Source of the DNA: Rhizophagus clarus
Lineage: Eukaryota > Glomeromycota > Glomeromycetes > Glomerales > Glomeraceae
Assembly: GCA_015698045.1 (NCBI GenBank)
Contig: BLAL01000073.1
Span: 248,001 to 312,000, forward strand
Length of the DNA stretch: 64,000 nucleotides
Direction of reading: 5' to 3'
Below, piece by piece: positions 33,380-45,615 of the stretch; within the stretch, counting starts at the first letter, position 1, and the number at the start of each line of letters is the position of its first letter. Position numbers and translations under genes: made by a program. Under the pieces are notes generated by a model that was not told where the DNA came from, did no database searches, and worked only from the letters and a program-made list of their open reading frames with translations.

Positions 33380-35028
33380 CTATAATAATGAAATCATCAT
33401 AGCTAAAATTTATGACTTTATTTAATTGATATTGGTTCCATTTAATAGAAATTTTTGATAGTGCCGTTAATATAAAATAGTAATATTTTTCACAGCTCTC
33501 ATCTGAATTTTCTGTATGTTTTTCCTTAATTTATATATTTTATTCATTTTATCTTATTGTACTTTGTTTTGAATAAAAACTCATTTTTTTTTAATGTTAA
33601 AATAAAAGATGAACTATCATGCTTTGAAGATATTTTATTTAATACAAATATGAAAATTACCTTTTATTACAACTTAATAATATCAGATATAAAAATTTTA
33701 ACGTTAAATTCTAAAATAACATAATTATTTAATTTTATTAAAAAATGTCTGCAGTATAAAATAAAAAGAATCACGAGAAATATTTTGGATAAATATTGTT
33801 CTACAATTTTTTATTATTTGAGATATATGTCCCTTCGCTTTATTTATTTTTTTTTTTTAATAAATGTTGTACAAAATAAATCTGATCAATAAAATTTCGT
33901 CAACTTTAAAAAATTTTGGTGGTGCAGTTTAGGTCAGAAATATTACAGTACGTTTCAGCGTGACTATAAATTAAATATGCAAAAATAATGTTGATGATGA
34001 AAGAATATAAGGATAATAGAAAGAGATTTTATAAATGTACGAATGAAAATTCAATGTAAGCTTCATCAAGATCTTATAAATTGGTAATATACATAAATAA
34101 TAACATGTTTAACCAATGAAAAGACCTCTATAATGAAGAATATTGTAAACATTTGGAAAAGTAGAATGATTAATGACATGATTTCGATCAAAATCGAAGT
34201 GAATTAAAAATAAGAAATGATGAAATGTAAAGTCAATGATAATATAATACTCCGTTGATAAAATAAATAACTCTCTCAAAATTTTAATAAAAAAATAAAA
34301 AAATACACCTATTCTGGAAAAAGACAATAATGAAGATCTGTACTTAACAAGGCCAAGAATTTAGTGGAAAATATAAAGAAAAATATTCACGTCGGAAAAT
34401 AAAAAAAAAGAAAAGGTAAAAAGAAAGCAAAATTTATCATCAACTGAAGAGGCAAAAAGAAAGAAAATATAATTTACCATCACCTAAAGAAGTTATTGAG
34501 ATGATACAAAAATTTAGGAAAGATCGATTAGAAGATTCTTTGAATTACAAGAAACGTGAACTACTAATTATACCAAAAGTAGAAGTAGTAGTTAAAGTAT
34601 TATCGAATATAGGAAGATTACTAAAAGGATATTGAGGAGTAAAGAGAATATACAAAATTGGTGATACTGATCGAAAAGTATACAATAAATAAAACATAAT
34701 GAAGCAAAAGGGATCGAAAAAAAGGAAGACGTCAAAATTAAAAAAAGTGTTCGAAATTGTTTTATAATTTTGGTAGAAAATTTTATTAATTCCAGGCAGA
34801 TTTACGTCGTTTTTTGAAGAATTGATATGATGCTAATTCTGGGCAGAATTGATGTAGTTTCAGCCATAGTTGTAAAATCATGCGATTTTCTGTAAACACA
34901 TATGAAATATGCGTCGCACATATTTGCCTGCAGTAATGCAGTTGATGAATTTTGCATATCCACATGACTGGGTTGTACATATATACAATATAATCTACAA
35001 CAATATTAATTTCTTTATTTCAGTCATA
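33380..35028. other. Spacer with possible coding remnants and a motif cluster
   Basis: Near 34480-34640 a frame reads NLPSPKEVIEMIQKFRKDRL and onward for about 50 codons before a stop. It looks like former coding sequence but I do not recognise it. Near 34795-34860 is a small cluster of (C/T)TGG(G)CAGAATT motifs. Confidence 0.3.
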
Positions 35029-36581
35029 ATGGTTCGACGGGCTCGGGTTCGTAATAGTTTTATAGAAAAATTATCTGAAAATTTACTTGAAGTATTGGAT
35101 GACGAAGAATATCATGACGTTACAATTGAAGTTGGCGAAGATCCTTACGTAAAAGTATTCCGAGCTCATATAGTTATTTTGAAATATCGTTCTCCTAATT
35201 TGCGAAAAATTTTGTCAACTAATAAAAAAAAAAGTGACGGAACTTTAACACATATAAAGTTACCGAATATTTCTCCTGAAATTTTTCAAATAATTTTAAG
35301 GTATGAAAGTTTTGAATTAACTAAATTAATAATTTATTTGTTTTGTTTAATTCTATAAACGTTTTCATTTTTAGGTATATTTATGGAGGAATAATTTATT
35401 GGAAAGATTATGAAACTTCTGATATCGTTAAAATTTTGGTTGCCGCAAATGAATTAGAACTCGGAGAATTAATTCCGAGCATACAATCATTTTTGATTAA
35501 AAATAAAAGAGAATGGATTGAACAAAATTTTAACATGATATATCGAACAAGCTTTGAAGCCGATTCTTTCTCAGAACTTCAAAATTTTTGTACAGAGTTA
35601 ATGTTCAAACAACCAGAAAAAATTTTTAATTCATCTGATTTTACTTCAATTCCAGAAAATTCATTGATCTCTCTTATTCAACATGATAATCTTCAAATGA
35701 GCGACGTTCAAATTTGGGATCATGTTCTTAAATGGGGTATTGCTCAGAATCCTGAACTTTCTTCGGATCCTTCAAACTATTCAAACGATGATTATAACGT
35801 TCTAAAGAATACCTTGCAACATTGTATTCCTTTTATTAAATTATATAATTTGTCATCAAAAGAGTTTTTAGATAATATACTTCCTTATCGAAAAATTTTA
35901 CCGGAAGAATTGTATATTGATTTATTAAAATTTTTTCTTGATCATGATTATAGACCGTCAACTAATAACAAAATCAAAGAAACAGAGATTAGATCTAATA
36001 AGAGTATTGACTCAAAAATCATTACAATTCAGCATGCTGAATTAATCTCAAAATGGATTGATGGATTTGAGGATACGTTCGCGTTAGACAATTTACATGA
36101 ATACAAATTAATTTTTCGTGGATCTCGTGATGGATTTATGCCTGAAAACTTTCATGAAATTTGTGATGATAAACCTCGTACCATAGCAATAATTAAAGTA
36201 AAAGATAGCGATGAAATTCTCGGAGGGTATAATCCAATTAACTGGGAATCTAGAGAGTGCAGTCCAGTGACCCATAACGAATTTAGCGAAACTAAAGATA
36301 GTTTCATATTTTCTTTTAGCAATAAGAATGATATTAAAAATCATGAATTAAGTCGAATAAAGGATGAAAAACACGCTATAGATAATTATTTTTCATATGG
36401 GCCGTCATTTGGTCTTGGTGACCTTGTAATATACGGAGGTCCTAAACGCTCTCTTGATAATTGTTATAGTCGCTGTAAAAGATTATCTTATGAAAAGCAG
36501 ATCAGAGAAGCTATAGATTATTTTGCTGTAGAAGATTATGAAGTTTTCCAGATTGCATATAATTCTATAACAATTGGTTAG
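35029..36581 (+). CDS. BTB-BACK-TLDc protein 3
   Basis: Exons 35029-35300 and 35375-36581, 74-bp phase-2 intron at the family position; 492 aa. The N-terminus is slightly extended (MVRRARVRNSFIEKL). BTB reads EYHDVTIEVGEDPYV. The linker is short (NNKIKETEIRSN). TLDc is complete and has a cysteine-bearing end segment (DNCYSRCKRLSYEKQIREA) shared with the copy at 37954. An open frame continues 40 codons upstream of the chosen ATG, but paralogue alignment favours 35029; TTTATTTCAG just before the ATG could be a 5' UTR intron acceptor. Intact. It is the closest relative of the 37954 gene, so these two look like a local tandem duplication. Confidence 0.9.
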
Positions 36582-37896
36582 GCTAAGGAAAATTCTTATA
36601 GTGTTGGCAGGCAGTAAATTTTTTAGTTTATTTTTCATTTATTGCCAATAAATTTTATTAATATTCCTTTTCTTCCTTCGTTATAACATTAAGAATATAA
36701 AATATATTATACTCAAGAACATTATATTTGTAAAATGACATGAATTTTTAAATAAAAATGGATTGATATTAAATTCTTAAGAAAGATAAGTTTCTTCATA
36801 TTTGTCTCTAATTAAACTCGTATATAAACTTTTAAATATATGTCGGATGATGAGAGAGTGAAAGAATTAATAAACACTGAGCATCGAGATTTTATCATGA
36901 TTCCAATAATCACTTTATTCGATTAAATCCTGCTTTATATTGACCAAATCTAAGAAATTTTCGAACAATCCAAAGTTAATTAACTTTATAAACTTGAATT
37001 GTTGTAATGTACATCACTAAAAGATTCAATTGATTTTTAGTCAAACTATCAAAATACCGACACGCAAGAAAAAATATTAAAAATTAGTCAAGACTAGAAC
37101 CAAGATATTTTTGAATTTGCCGTCCCGATTATAATTGATTATAATTGGAAATATTTAATAACGTATCATACTTTTAAATAAATAATAGTTATTACATCAG
37201 TATGAAATAATATATAAAAAGTATAATTAGATTGTGAAATATATTACTGTTGACGAAGTGTCAGCTATTTAGCCATCAACAAAAATATAAGTCCATTAAA
37301 ATCAACATGACACTAATAGACTGACTAACGACCCGATTACAAATTAACGAAATTTAGTAAAAGTTTTTGCTATATATAAATATTGAGCCATATAATCAAT
37401 CTATTATCGTTTAGCTGACTCGATATTGTCATGAGATAATAATGTTATACTATACATGTTCATTTATTTCAAATTATAAAATAAAAATGAAAGCTTCATC
37501 ATTTGTTAAGAATGACTATTATGTATAGCAAATGCTAAGTACAATTGTTTACAGATATACAGTACATGTTGTTTAATTGGTACGTTCATACAGTAATAGA
37601 AATAATAATAAAAAAAAATGTAAAAAAAATGATCGGTGTGAATAATACAGTATGTCAACAAAATCACGTGATTGAAATAACGTGCCGTTTCGTGGCAAAT
37701 TTTCATCTAATTATTATGATAGCAGATAGTGATTTGCTGACCGGTATAGTTATCGATAATCCGATAAATAATAAAGTATTATATGTCTAAAACATAAAAT
37801 GTATTTTTAAAAATTAAGAACTTGTCAAGTAGAAAATAAAAGAACATGAAAATCGGAATCCGGCTTTATTATATCCGGTATATACCCAACTCATAT
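36582..37896. other. Spacer, nothing recognised
   Basis: AT-rich. The ORF at 37545 has no recognised domain. Confidence 0.4.
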
Positions 37897-37907
37897 ACGA
37901 TCTGCAA
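37897..37907 (+). promoter_or_regulatory. Shared start-region element ACGATCTGCAA
   Basis: Exact copy of the element before the 31797 gene, 47 bp upstream of the ATG at 37954; preceded by TATA-like sequence (TATATCC, TATATACC). Confidence 0.5.
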
Positions 37908-37953
37908 CAATTTCATTTTATTTTATTTTTTTTTTTTGTTTAAAAAAAAAAAA

Positions 37954-39455
37954 ATGGTTCGTAATATATACTTACAAAAATTATCTCAAAATTTACTTGA
38001 AATGTTGGAAGATGATGAATATCATGATGTTACGATTGAAGTTGGTGATGACCCTTACGTAAAAATATTTCGTGCTCATGTAGTTATTTTGAATTACCGT
38101 TCTCCTAATTTGCGAAAAATTTTTTCAACAAATAAAAAAAGTGATGAAACTTTAACACATATAAAGTTACCAAATATTTTGCCTGAAATTTTTCAAATAA
38201 TTTTAAGGTATGAAAGTTTAAATTAATTATATAATAATTTATTTAATTTATAAACGGTTTCATTTTTAGGTATATTTATGGAGGAAAACTTTCTTTGAGA
38301 GAATATGATACTTCTGATATCGTTAAAATTTTGATTGCCGCAAATGAATTAGGTCTCCAAGAACTAATTCCGAATATACAATCATTTTTGATTAAAAATA
38401 AGGCAACATGGATTGAACAAAATTTTAACATGATATATCGAACGAGCTTTGAAGCTGATTCCTTCTCAGTACTTCAAAATTTTTGTACAGAGTTAATGTC
38501 TAAACAACCAGAAAAAATTTTTAATTAATCTGATTTTACTTCAATTCCAGAAAATTCATTGATCTCTCTCATTCAACATGATAATCTTCAAATGAGCGAC
38601 GTTCAAATTTGGGATCATGTTCTTAAATGGGGTATTGCTCAGAATCCTAAACTCTCTTCGGATCCTTCAAACTATTCAAATGATGATTATAACATTCTAA
38701 AGAATACCTTGCAACATTGTATTCCTCTTATTAGATTATATAATTTAACCTCGAAAGAGTTTTTAAATAATATATTTCCTTATCGAAAAATTTTACCGGA
38801 AAACTTATATATTGATTTATTAAAAATTTTTCTTGATCATGATTATAGACCACAAACTAAAGAAATCAAAGTAACAAAGGAAATTAATACTAATAAAAGT
38901 ATTGACTCAAAAATTATTACGCATCAACATGCTGAATTAATCTCAAAATGGATCGATAGATTAGAGAATACAAACGAGTTAAACAACTTATATAAATTCA
39001 GATTAATTTTTCGTGGATCTCGTGATGGATTTACTCCTGAAAAATTTCATGAAATTTGCGATAATAAATCTTATACCATAGCAATAATTAAAGTAAAAGA
39101 CAGCCATGAAGTTCTCGGAGGATATAATCCGATTATATGGGAATCTAGAGACTGCAATTCAGTATCCCATAGTGAGTTTGGTAAAACTAAAGATAGTTTC
39201 ATATTTTCTTTTAATAAAGATGATATTAAAAATCATATATTAAGTCGAGTTAAGGACGTAGATTACGCCATAGATAATTATCGTTTCCATGGACCTTCAT
39301 TTGGTCGTGGTGACCTTATAATTTATGGAGGTACAGAACGCTCTTTTAATAATTGTACTAGTCGTTGTAAAATATTATCTTACGAAAAGCAGATCAGAGA
39401 GGCTGTAGGTTATTTTGCTGTAGAAGAATATGAAATATTTCAAATTAACATTTAA
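37954..39455 (+). pseudogene. BTB-BACK-TLDc gene 4 with one nonsense codon
   Basis: Exons 37954-38207 and 38270-39455, 62-bp phase-2 intron; 479 codons if read through. The only defect is TAA at 38526-38528 where paralogue 35029 has TCA (KIFNSSDFT), a single C-to-A change in the BACK region. BTB (EYHDVTIEVGDDPYV), the splice sites and the whole TLDc domain (FRGSRDGFTPEKF, VLGGYNPIIWES, HGPSFGRGDL) remain open. Without read-through the product would be BTB plus part of BACK, about 170 aa. It is either a very young pseudogene, an allele that is functional elsewhere, a sequencing error or a read-through gene. The promoter element ACGATCTGCAA is retained. Confidence 0.85.
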
Positions 39456-39977
39456 ATAAGAATATTTCACATTGACAAATACATGAAGAGAAGTGATTTT
39501 ATTTTATATAGTAATGAATATGACACTTGAGTTTACCATTTTTTTTGTGAATATGAAACATTTTTATTTTCCTTTTTCTTATTATTCAAAAGATATTGTG
39601 CAACTGAAACTAAATTCATTCGAGAGTTATTTTCAGTTGTATTAAATAAATTATATATATTTGTAAAATGCTGTAAAATAAGATTTTTATTATTTTGTTA
39701 ACAAAAATATAAAGATAATATAGTTTCTTATGTTAAGTTGATAAAAAGATTACAAGTTTTCTGGATACTTAATATTATTATAAAAAAAAAATTTTTTTTT
39801 TGTTACGATTATTTCATGAATTACCAGACTAACCTTGAGTGATTTGTTGCGCAGCTAACAAAGTTCATTTTCCTCAAAAGTTTAGTCACTTTTCGGATAC
39901 GGAATAATTACTTTCAGTTTCACTTAAAAAAGAACCTTTTGCAAACAAAAAAAAAAATCTCGATAAAAATTAATACA
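39456..39977. other. Spacer, nothing recognised
   Basis: AT-rich sequence with no supported feature. Confidence 0.4.
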
Positions 39978-41290
39978 ATGTCTTTAAACGATAATATTTC
40001 AGATACTTTGAATACTTCAATATGTGATAATGAAAAAAAGAATTTTTAAAAGATTTTTATCGTCGAATTTTAAGAATTGAGAATTATGTTGAATTTAAAA
40101 ATATTTTAAAAGATTGGGTACGGAATTATTTTGACATAAGTTTAGAATTAAGTGAGAATCATTTTAGAAAACGAAATTTTGTTTTTAAGCTTAATAGTAT
40201 TTTTTTTTTTTTTTTTATGAAAATAATTTAAATTTTCGTCATAATAATAATTTTATTAATCAATCATAGTAGCGAAAATTTATTATTAGAACTCATAAAT
40301 CTTTATTAAGGAGAGATCAACTAAAAATTATGAGAATGATAAAAATAAAAATTAACTTCTATTTAGTAATTACTTAATATTATCATTTCAAATATTTATT
40401 ATCATTCCATTATTATAAGGATATTATTTTTAAATAAAAATGATCTTATTACAAAAGACTTTAAAGATTTGAAATATGTACACGTAATGTCACATAATGA
40501 TCAATTTGAAAATTTTAGTGGATTAGAAATAAATTTATATAAAGATGAGGTAAATGATGTAATGGAAAAATATTTTGAATCTCTTTAATAAATGTTTAAT
40601 ATTAAATGAATATAAAAATTTTTGACTTGTATAAAATAGTAGCTAATGAAAGACATAATATTGCACAAAATAATCTTGCAATTCCGTATGAAAATGATGA
40701 AAGAACAGAAAAAGATTTAAAGGAAACTATTAAATAATTTCATGAAGCAGCAAATAATGGAAAATCAGCATTATATAATTTAAGTGAATGTTATGAGTTA
40801 TGAAATGGTGTAGATAAAATTGAAGTTAAAGCATTTGACTATATTAAAAAATCATCTGAAATTGGGGATATAAACGCAAAATTTCAACTTAGATATTATT
40901 ACGTAAATGGTATTGGAGCTGAAAAAAGGATTTGAATTATATAATGAGGGCAGTAAATGAAAATGAAGAATTAACATCGATCTATATGAAGTTAATTTCT
41001 GGTATCATAAAGCTGCATTTTTTAAAAAATCAGCTGAGCAAGGATCTATTAACGCACATTGTCAACCTGGATATTATTATTTGAATGGAATTGGAACTGA
41101 TATTAATAAAGAAAAAGCATATGAATCATATAAGGTAGCCGTAATCGTGACGCACAAAAAATATTGCATCTTTATATCAACAAAGTGAAGGAACCGAAAA
41201 AAAAAATATAGAAAAAGCTGTTTATTGGTATAAGAAAATTATTATGTTAAAGATATTCTTTTAAAGCAACAGGAAAATTAATGTCTACAA
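39978..41290 (+). pseudogene. Sel1-repeat protein pseudogene
   Basis: From ATGTCTTTAAACG at 39978 the sequence can be followed in broken frames. An N-terminal helical part reads VEFKNILKDWVRNYFDISLE. Then Sel1-like repeats follow: HEAANNGKSALYNLSECYEL, SSEIGDINAKFQLRYYYVNG and AEQGSINAHCQPGYYYLNGI, the last running into GTDINKEKAYESYK. These match the A-x-x-G-x-x-x-A pattern and Y-x-x-G-x-G ends of Sel1 repeats. At least two stops (for example just before FHEAANN) and several frameshifts are present. In these fungi Sel1 repeats often occur with kinase domains; none is visible here. Confidence 0.75.
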
Positions 41291-41648
41291 TTTATTATGT
41301 TATTTTAGAGTGAATTGTCTGTTAATAATTTTTTTTTTATAAATGAAATATAAGTATTTTTTTTTAAAAAAATTTTTCTAGAATTTTTTCGAATTAATAA
41401 TTTTTAGATCTTACGGTTTGTAGCAAACTCTTGTATCAGTTACTTGCAACTATACGTCTTAAGAAAACTAAACGAACTATTCGATAAACTCAACGAACAG
41501 ATCATATATTATCATCATTTATTATTTTGATCTCTTCGCTAATCTTATTCTAATTTTTTTTTAATTTCGTATTATGTATAATATGGAACACAAAAAAAAG
41601 TGTAACAGCACGTGGCATTATGTTTTACTGTATAAATGCACATCGGAC
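41291..41648. other. Upstream region of BTB gene 5
   Basis: AT-rich. TATAAATG at 41631 is a possible TATA box about 74 bp before the ATG. Confidence 0.4.
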
Positions 41649-41659
41649 ATGATCTGCAA
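41649..41659 (+). promoter_or_regulatory. Shared start-region element ATGATCTGCAA
   Basis: One base different from the elements at 31759 and 37897; 46 bp before the ATG at 41705 and about 20 bp after TATAAATG. Confidence 0.45.
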
Positions 41660-41704
41660 AAAAATCAAACTTAATTTTTTTCATTTCCTTCCAATTCGAC
41701 TATT

Positions 41705-43256
41705 ATGGCAGATAATAAATTTTTACCTAAGTTATCACAAAATTTACTAGAAATTTTAGACGACGAAGAATACTATGATGTTACAATAGAAGTTGGTAAT
41801 GACCCTTATGTCAAAATATTTCGTGCCCATATGGTTATTTTAAATTATCGTTCTCCTTATTTGAGAAGAATTTTGTCAACAAATAAATAGAAGAATGACG
41901 GGTCTTTAACACATATTAAACTACCAAATATTTTACCTGAAATTTTTCAAATAATTTTAAAGTAAGAATATAAATCCTCGTTTTTTATTGGTTTTTTTTT
42001 TTATTCGTAACTACTCCATAAAAAACAATTTTCTTTTTTTAAGGTATATCTATGGAGGGAAACTTTCTTTGGAAGAATATGATGCTTCTTATATTGTTAA
42101 AATTTTGATTGCTGCCAATGAACTAAGCCTTCAAGAGCTAATTCCTCATTCACAATCATTTCTGATTGAAAATCAAGCAAACTGGATTGAACAAAATTTT
42201 ATTGCAGTATACCAGACGAGCTTTGAAAATGATTGTTTCTTAGTACTTCAAAAGTTTTGTACGGAATTAATGACTAAACAACCGGAAAAATTTTTTAATT
42301 CGCCCGATTTTACTTCAATTCCAGAGAAAACTTTGGTTTCCCTTATTCAACGTGATAATTTTCAAATGAATGGAATTCAAGTTTGGGAATATGTTCTTAA
42401 ATGGGGGCTTGCTCAAAATTCCGGACTCCCTTCTGATCCTAAAAATTTCTCAAAAGATGATTTTAATGTTTTGAAGAATACCTTACATCAATGTATTCCT
42501 TTTATTAAATTTTTCAGTTTGTCTTCTAAAGAATTCCTGGATAGAGTATTACCTTATAAGAAAGTTTTACCAAAGGAATTATATAAGGAATTATTGAAGA
42601 TTTTTTTGAATCATGATTATAGACCGACCGAACATCAAACGATCAGTGAAGATTCTAGTTCAAAAGTCGACTCAAACAAACGGGTCGAATTAATTCCAAA
42701 AGTTGATTCAATAAGTATAGATTCAAAAATTATTACAAGTCAACATGCTGAATTAATCTCAAAATGGATTGATAGGTTAGGGATCACCGACGAGGCAAAA
42801 AATTTGTATGAATTTAAATTGATTTTACGTGCATCTCAGAATAATTATGTGGCAAGCAGTATTTTTGATGATAAATCAAATACCGTAATAATTATCAAAG
42901 TAAAAGACAGTGATGAAATTCTTGGAGGATATAATCCGATTAAATGGAATTCTGTTGGTTTTGGCACTACTAACAACAGTTTTATATTCTCTTTTATGAA
43001 TAATAAAAATATTGAAGATTCTCTTCTAAGTCGAGTAAAGGATAAAGAACATGCCATAAATTATAGAGAGAAATTAGGATCATTTGGTGAAAGTGACCTT
43101 ATATTATATGGAAATTATTCTATATTTGAAAAATTTTGGAGTTATAGTAAAGGTAGTTGTGAAAAAATATCCTATGAAAAACCTATTAGAAAAACTAAAG
43201 ATACGTTTGATATAGAGAGATATGAAGTATTTCAGATTATTTTTAATTGTAAATAA
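41705..43256 (+). pseudogene. BTB-BACK-TLDc gene 5 with one nonsense codon
   Basis: Exons 41705-41961 and 42044-43256, 82-bp phase-2 intron; 489 codons if read through. The only defect is TAG at 41888-41890 in the BTB domain, where paralogues have a lysine codon (STNKKKSD), one base change. Everything after it stays open: the splice sites (the donor now reads AAAGTAAG), the BACK region (GIQVWEYVLKWGLAQN), a distinct linker rich in Ser/Asp/Lys without KE repeats, and TLDc (ILRASQNNY, ILGGYNPIKWNS, SFGESDL). TLDc is the most diverged of the set, having lost the GSRDGF motif. The long purely open exon 2 suggests the stop is recent or tolerated. Confidence 0.82.
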
Positions 43257-44280
43257 TATTTTACGTTCATTTGGTTTTGAAGGTTATTTAGTAAAATTCT
43301 TTTCTTCTTACGTCCTTATAATATTTTTAAGCATTAATTACAAAAGTTTAACTTGATTAATCACAAAACTTAAATATCTTAATATGGCATTACGTGGTTT
43401 ATTAATTTAATTAAATCTTAGGATTTCAGTCGAATTTACTGATTGTTATTATCGAATATATTATCGTCATAAGTCGTACGAAGATTAATATTTAATTTAA
43501 AATTCTACTCCTACTTTCTAAAACGACGTGATTCAATTTAACCAATGCTAATAAAATATTTATTCAGCATACAATATTTCTTTATTTTTCTTCGCAAATA
43601 AAGAGAACGACAATTTAATATTACTGTATAAGCACAAAAGATCTATGTATAAGAATCATTACCAACTTATAATTGTAATCATTTCCATCTATTTACCGGA
43701 CACTATCTTCATACTCCTGCTATTTCGTAACAAATAAAATTATAAAATTTGCATAGTCCCATTTTGCAACATTTACTCGTTTATTAATCAATATTCCCAA
43801 TAATTTTTCTTTGTTAAAATTTACTTATTCATGTATTAGTTTATTTATATATCAAATTAATTTACTATAATTTAATAACGTTCTCCCGAGTACCATCTGG
43901 AAATCTGGAATGATACTAACCGGTTTGATTTGTGTACCACAGTACTGATTTAATGTTTACGTTAATATAGTTATTTAACGGATAATTACCCAAATTATAT
44001 ATTATTTTTAAGAAAAGAAATTAACACACAATTTTCATTTTTTTTCAATGATTTTTATAACCTTAGTGATAATGCGGATTTAGAATTTATTGTGATAAAT
44101 CTCATCATACTAACGATTAAGTGCCAGAGATTTCATATTTTTCTTTTTATCGTCAATTTAACAGTTGTTTGCCGATCATTTAGTACAGTAAATTGACCAA
44201 GTTATTAACCGGTCAATTATCTTTAATTAACCTGGGCTAATTAACCTTTATTCTAAAATTATCCGACATTGAAAAACAGA
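43257..44280. other. Spacer with a BTB fragment
   Basis: Apart from the BTB fragment at 43585-43685 nothing was recognised. Confidence 0.4.
43585..43685 (-). pseudogene. BTB exon 1 fragment
   Basis: The minus strand follows the BTB middle: VGNDSYT, a frame break, then sequence for L-N-(C/Y)-R-S-L-Y-L-R. It is short and heavily decayed and lies just downstream of gene 5 in opposite orientation. Confidence 0.6.
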
Positions 44281-44288
44281 TATAAAAA
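44281..44288 (+). promoter_or_regulatory. Likely TATA box of the Q/N-rich gene
   Basis: TATAAAAA, 112 bp upstream of the ATG at 44393, in otherwise ordinary spacer. Confidence 0.45.
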
Positions 44289-44392
44289 CTACCGATGAAA
44301 ACGCCTCAGGTACAGTACATCCCCATTAAAAAAAATCTTTTATTATATAAACTCAAATTTGCGCTTTTTGTTTTAAAAAAATTATAAAAATC

Positions 44393-45061
44393 ATGCAAAA
44401 TATTTCTCAAGATTCTCAAAATTATCAAGATTATCGAGATTATGACGAAAATTTAACCGAATGTATTCAAAATCCTTTAGAAAATAATAATAATAATAAT
44501 ATCTTTACAGCAACTCCAAATTCCCTTAATGATTATTCACACGAAAACGAATCTACTGTTTCTGTTCCTTCAACACATTTTGTTACTCCGAATTTTCAAT
44601 CAACTTCTCGTACGGCCTCTCATCAAAGTAATATCCCCTTTATGTACCAAAAGTTTCAAAGAATTTCTAATTCTATTATTATTTTTGAAGAAAATGCTAA
44701 GAGACAACTTGAACAAGTATATGAATTAAAAGATCATTTAAGTCAATTGAAACAATTTTTTAACACACAACAGCAGCAACATCATCCTATTACGACTCGT
44801 CGTGTAAACCGAAACCGCGATTATCGAACTCATCCTTATTTAAATGAACGTCATTATGTCTCTCCTCATATGTCAACTGCTACAGAAACCGACCGTTATT
44901 ATAAAAATGAAAATGAATTAGATTTTATGAATGATCAAAATATTTCATTAAACAGATTTCGTCTTCAACAATCGAATGTTCCTACTGCAATTGGCTTTTC
45001 TAACAACAATAAAATTTTATCAACCAGTCCTCAGAATTTTGAATTTCATGACCCTTACTAA
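44393..45061 (+). CDS. Disordered Q/N-rich protein, 222 aa
   Basis: Single intact ORF. The first 90 residues are Asn/Gln/Ser/Tyr-rich (SQDSQNYQDYRDYDEN, a run of six Asn). A short amphipathic helix, likely coiled coil, follows (about 88-120, IIIFEENAKRQLEQVYELKDH). Then come a Gln/His stretch (QQQQHH), an Arg-rich patch (TTRRVNRNRDYRTHPY) and a polar tail ending FHDPY. There is no signal peptide, membrane segment or catalytic motif. The composition suggests a nuclear or RNA-associated regulatory protein, but that is only inference and I do not recognise a family. The codon content differs from the KE-rich ORFs and a TATA box lies 112 bp upstream, so it is probably a real gene. Confidence 0.7.
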   Translation: MQNISQDSQNYQDYRDYDENLTECIQNPLENNNNNNIFTATPNSLNDYSHENESTVSVPSTHFVTPNFQSTSRTASHQSNIPFMYQKFQRISNSIIIFEENAKRQLEQVYELKDHLSQLKQFFNTQQQQHHPITTRRVNRNRDYRTHPYLNERHYVSPHMSTATETDRYYKNENELDFMNDQNISLNRFRLQQSNVPTAIGFSNNNKILSTSPQNFEFHDPY

Positions 45062-45615
45062 TAATTATTACGTTCATGAAATCAAGGATAAATGTATATG
45101 TTACTATGATTTATTTTATTATTTTATCTTTTTTTTTTTATTTTTTGTTATGTATTGATAAATAATATTTAACTGTTAAGTAAATAAAGACAAGTCCGAT
45201 GCTGCGCTTGCAGTAAATTTCGATAAACGCTAAATTATTATTTTTAAATTGGATATTTATAAGCGTTAAAAATAAATAAATTTTAAAACGAACCATGTGA
45301 ACCGATTATAAATCATCGTTTCAAAAGATTATTCTATTTATGCGAAATAAATGTAATATTTGAGTAATGAACAGAATAGACTATCTTATATGATGATAGA
45401 ATTTAAATTTTAATTAATAAAGATTTAATTACAAAATTTCACTTTTATTTTTTTGATGATGTTTTAAACAAAATTTTGTTGATTTACAAATTTAATTAGG
45501 GTTTAATATAATAATAATTCTGCGAATATTGCATAAAAGGCGTATAATCGGTCGTGCTATCCGGTTACTTAGGAGAAACAAAGAATATATCCTATCTCAT
45601 TATCGTATATCTTTA
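45062..45615. other. Spacer between convergent genes
   Basis: AT-rich, nothing recognised; 3' regions of the Q/N-rich gene (+) and of the decayed gene (-). Confidence 0.4.

Noticed and set aside
36108..36344. 78-codon minus-strand ORF, similar to one at 32927
   Set aside because: Both are antisense shadows of the same conserved TLDc region.
38526..41890. Alternative genetic code with TAA/TAG read as sense
   Set aside because: Most genes here end at TAA with clear family C-termini, and pseudogenes carry stops together with frameshifts; two isolated stops do not support recoding.
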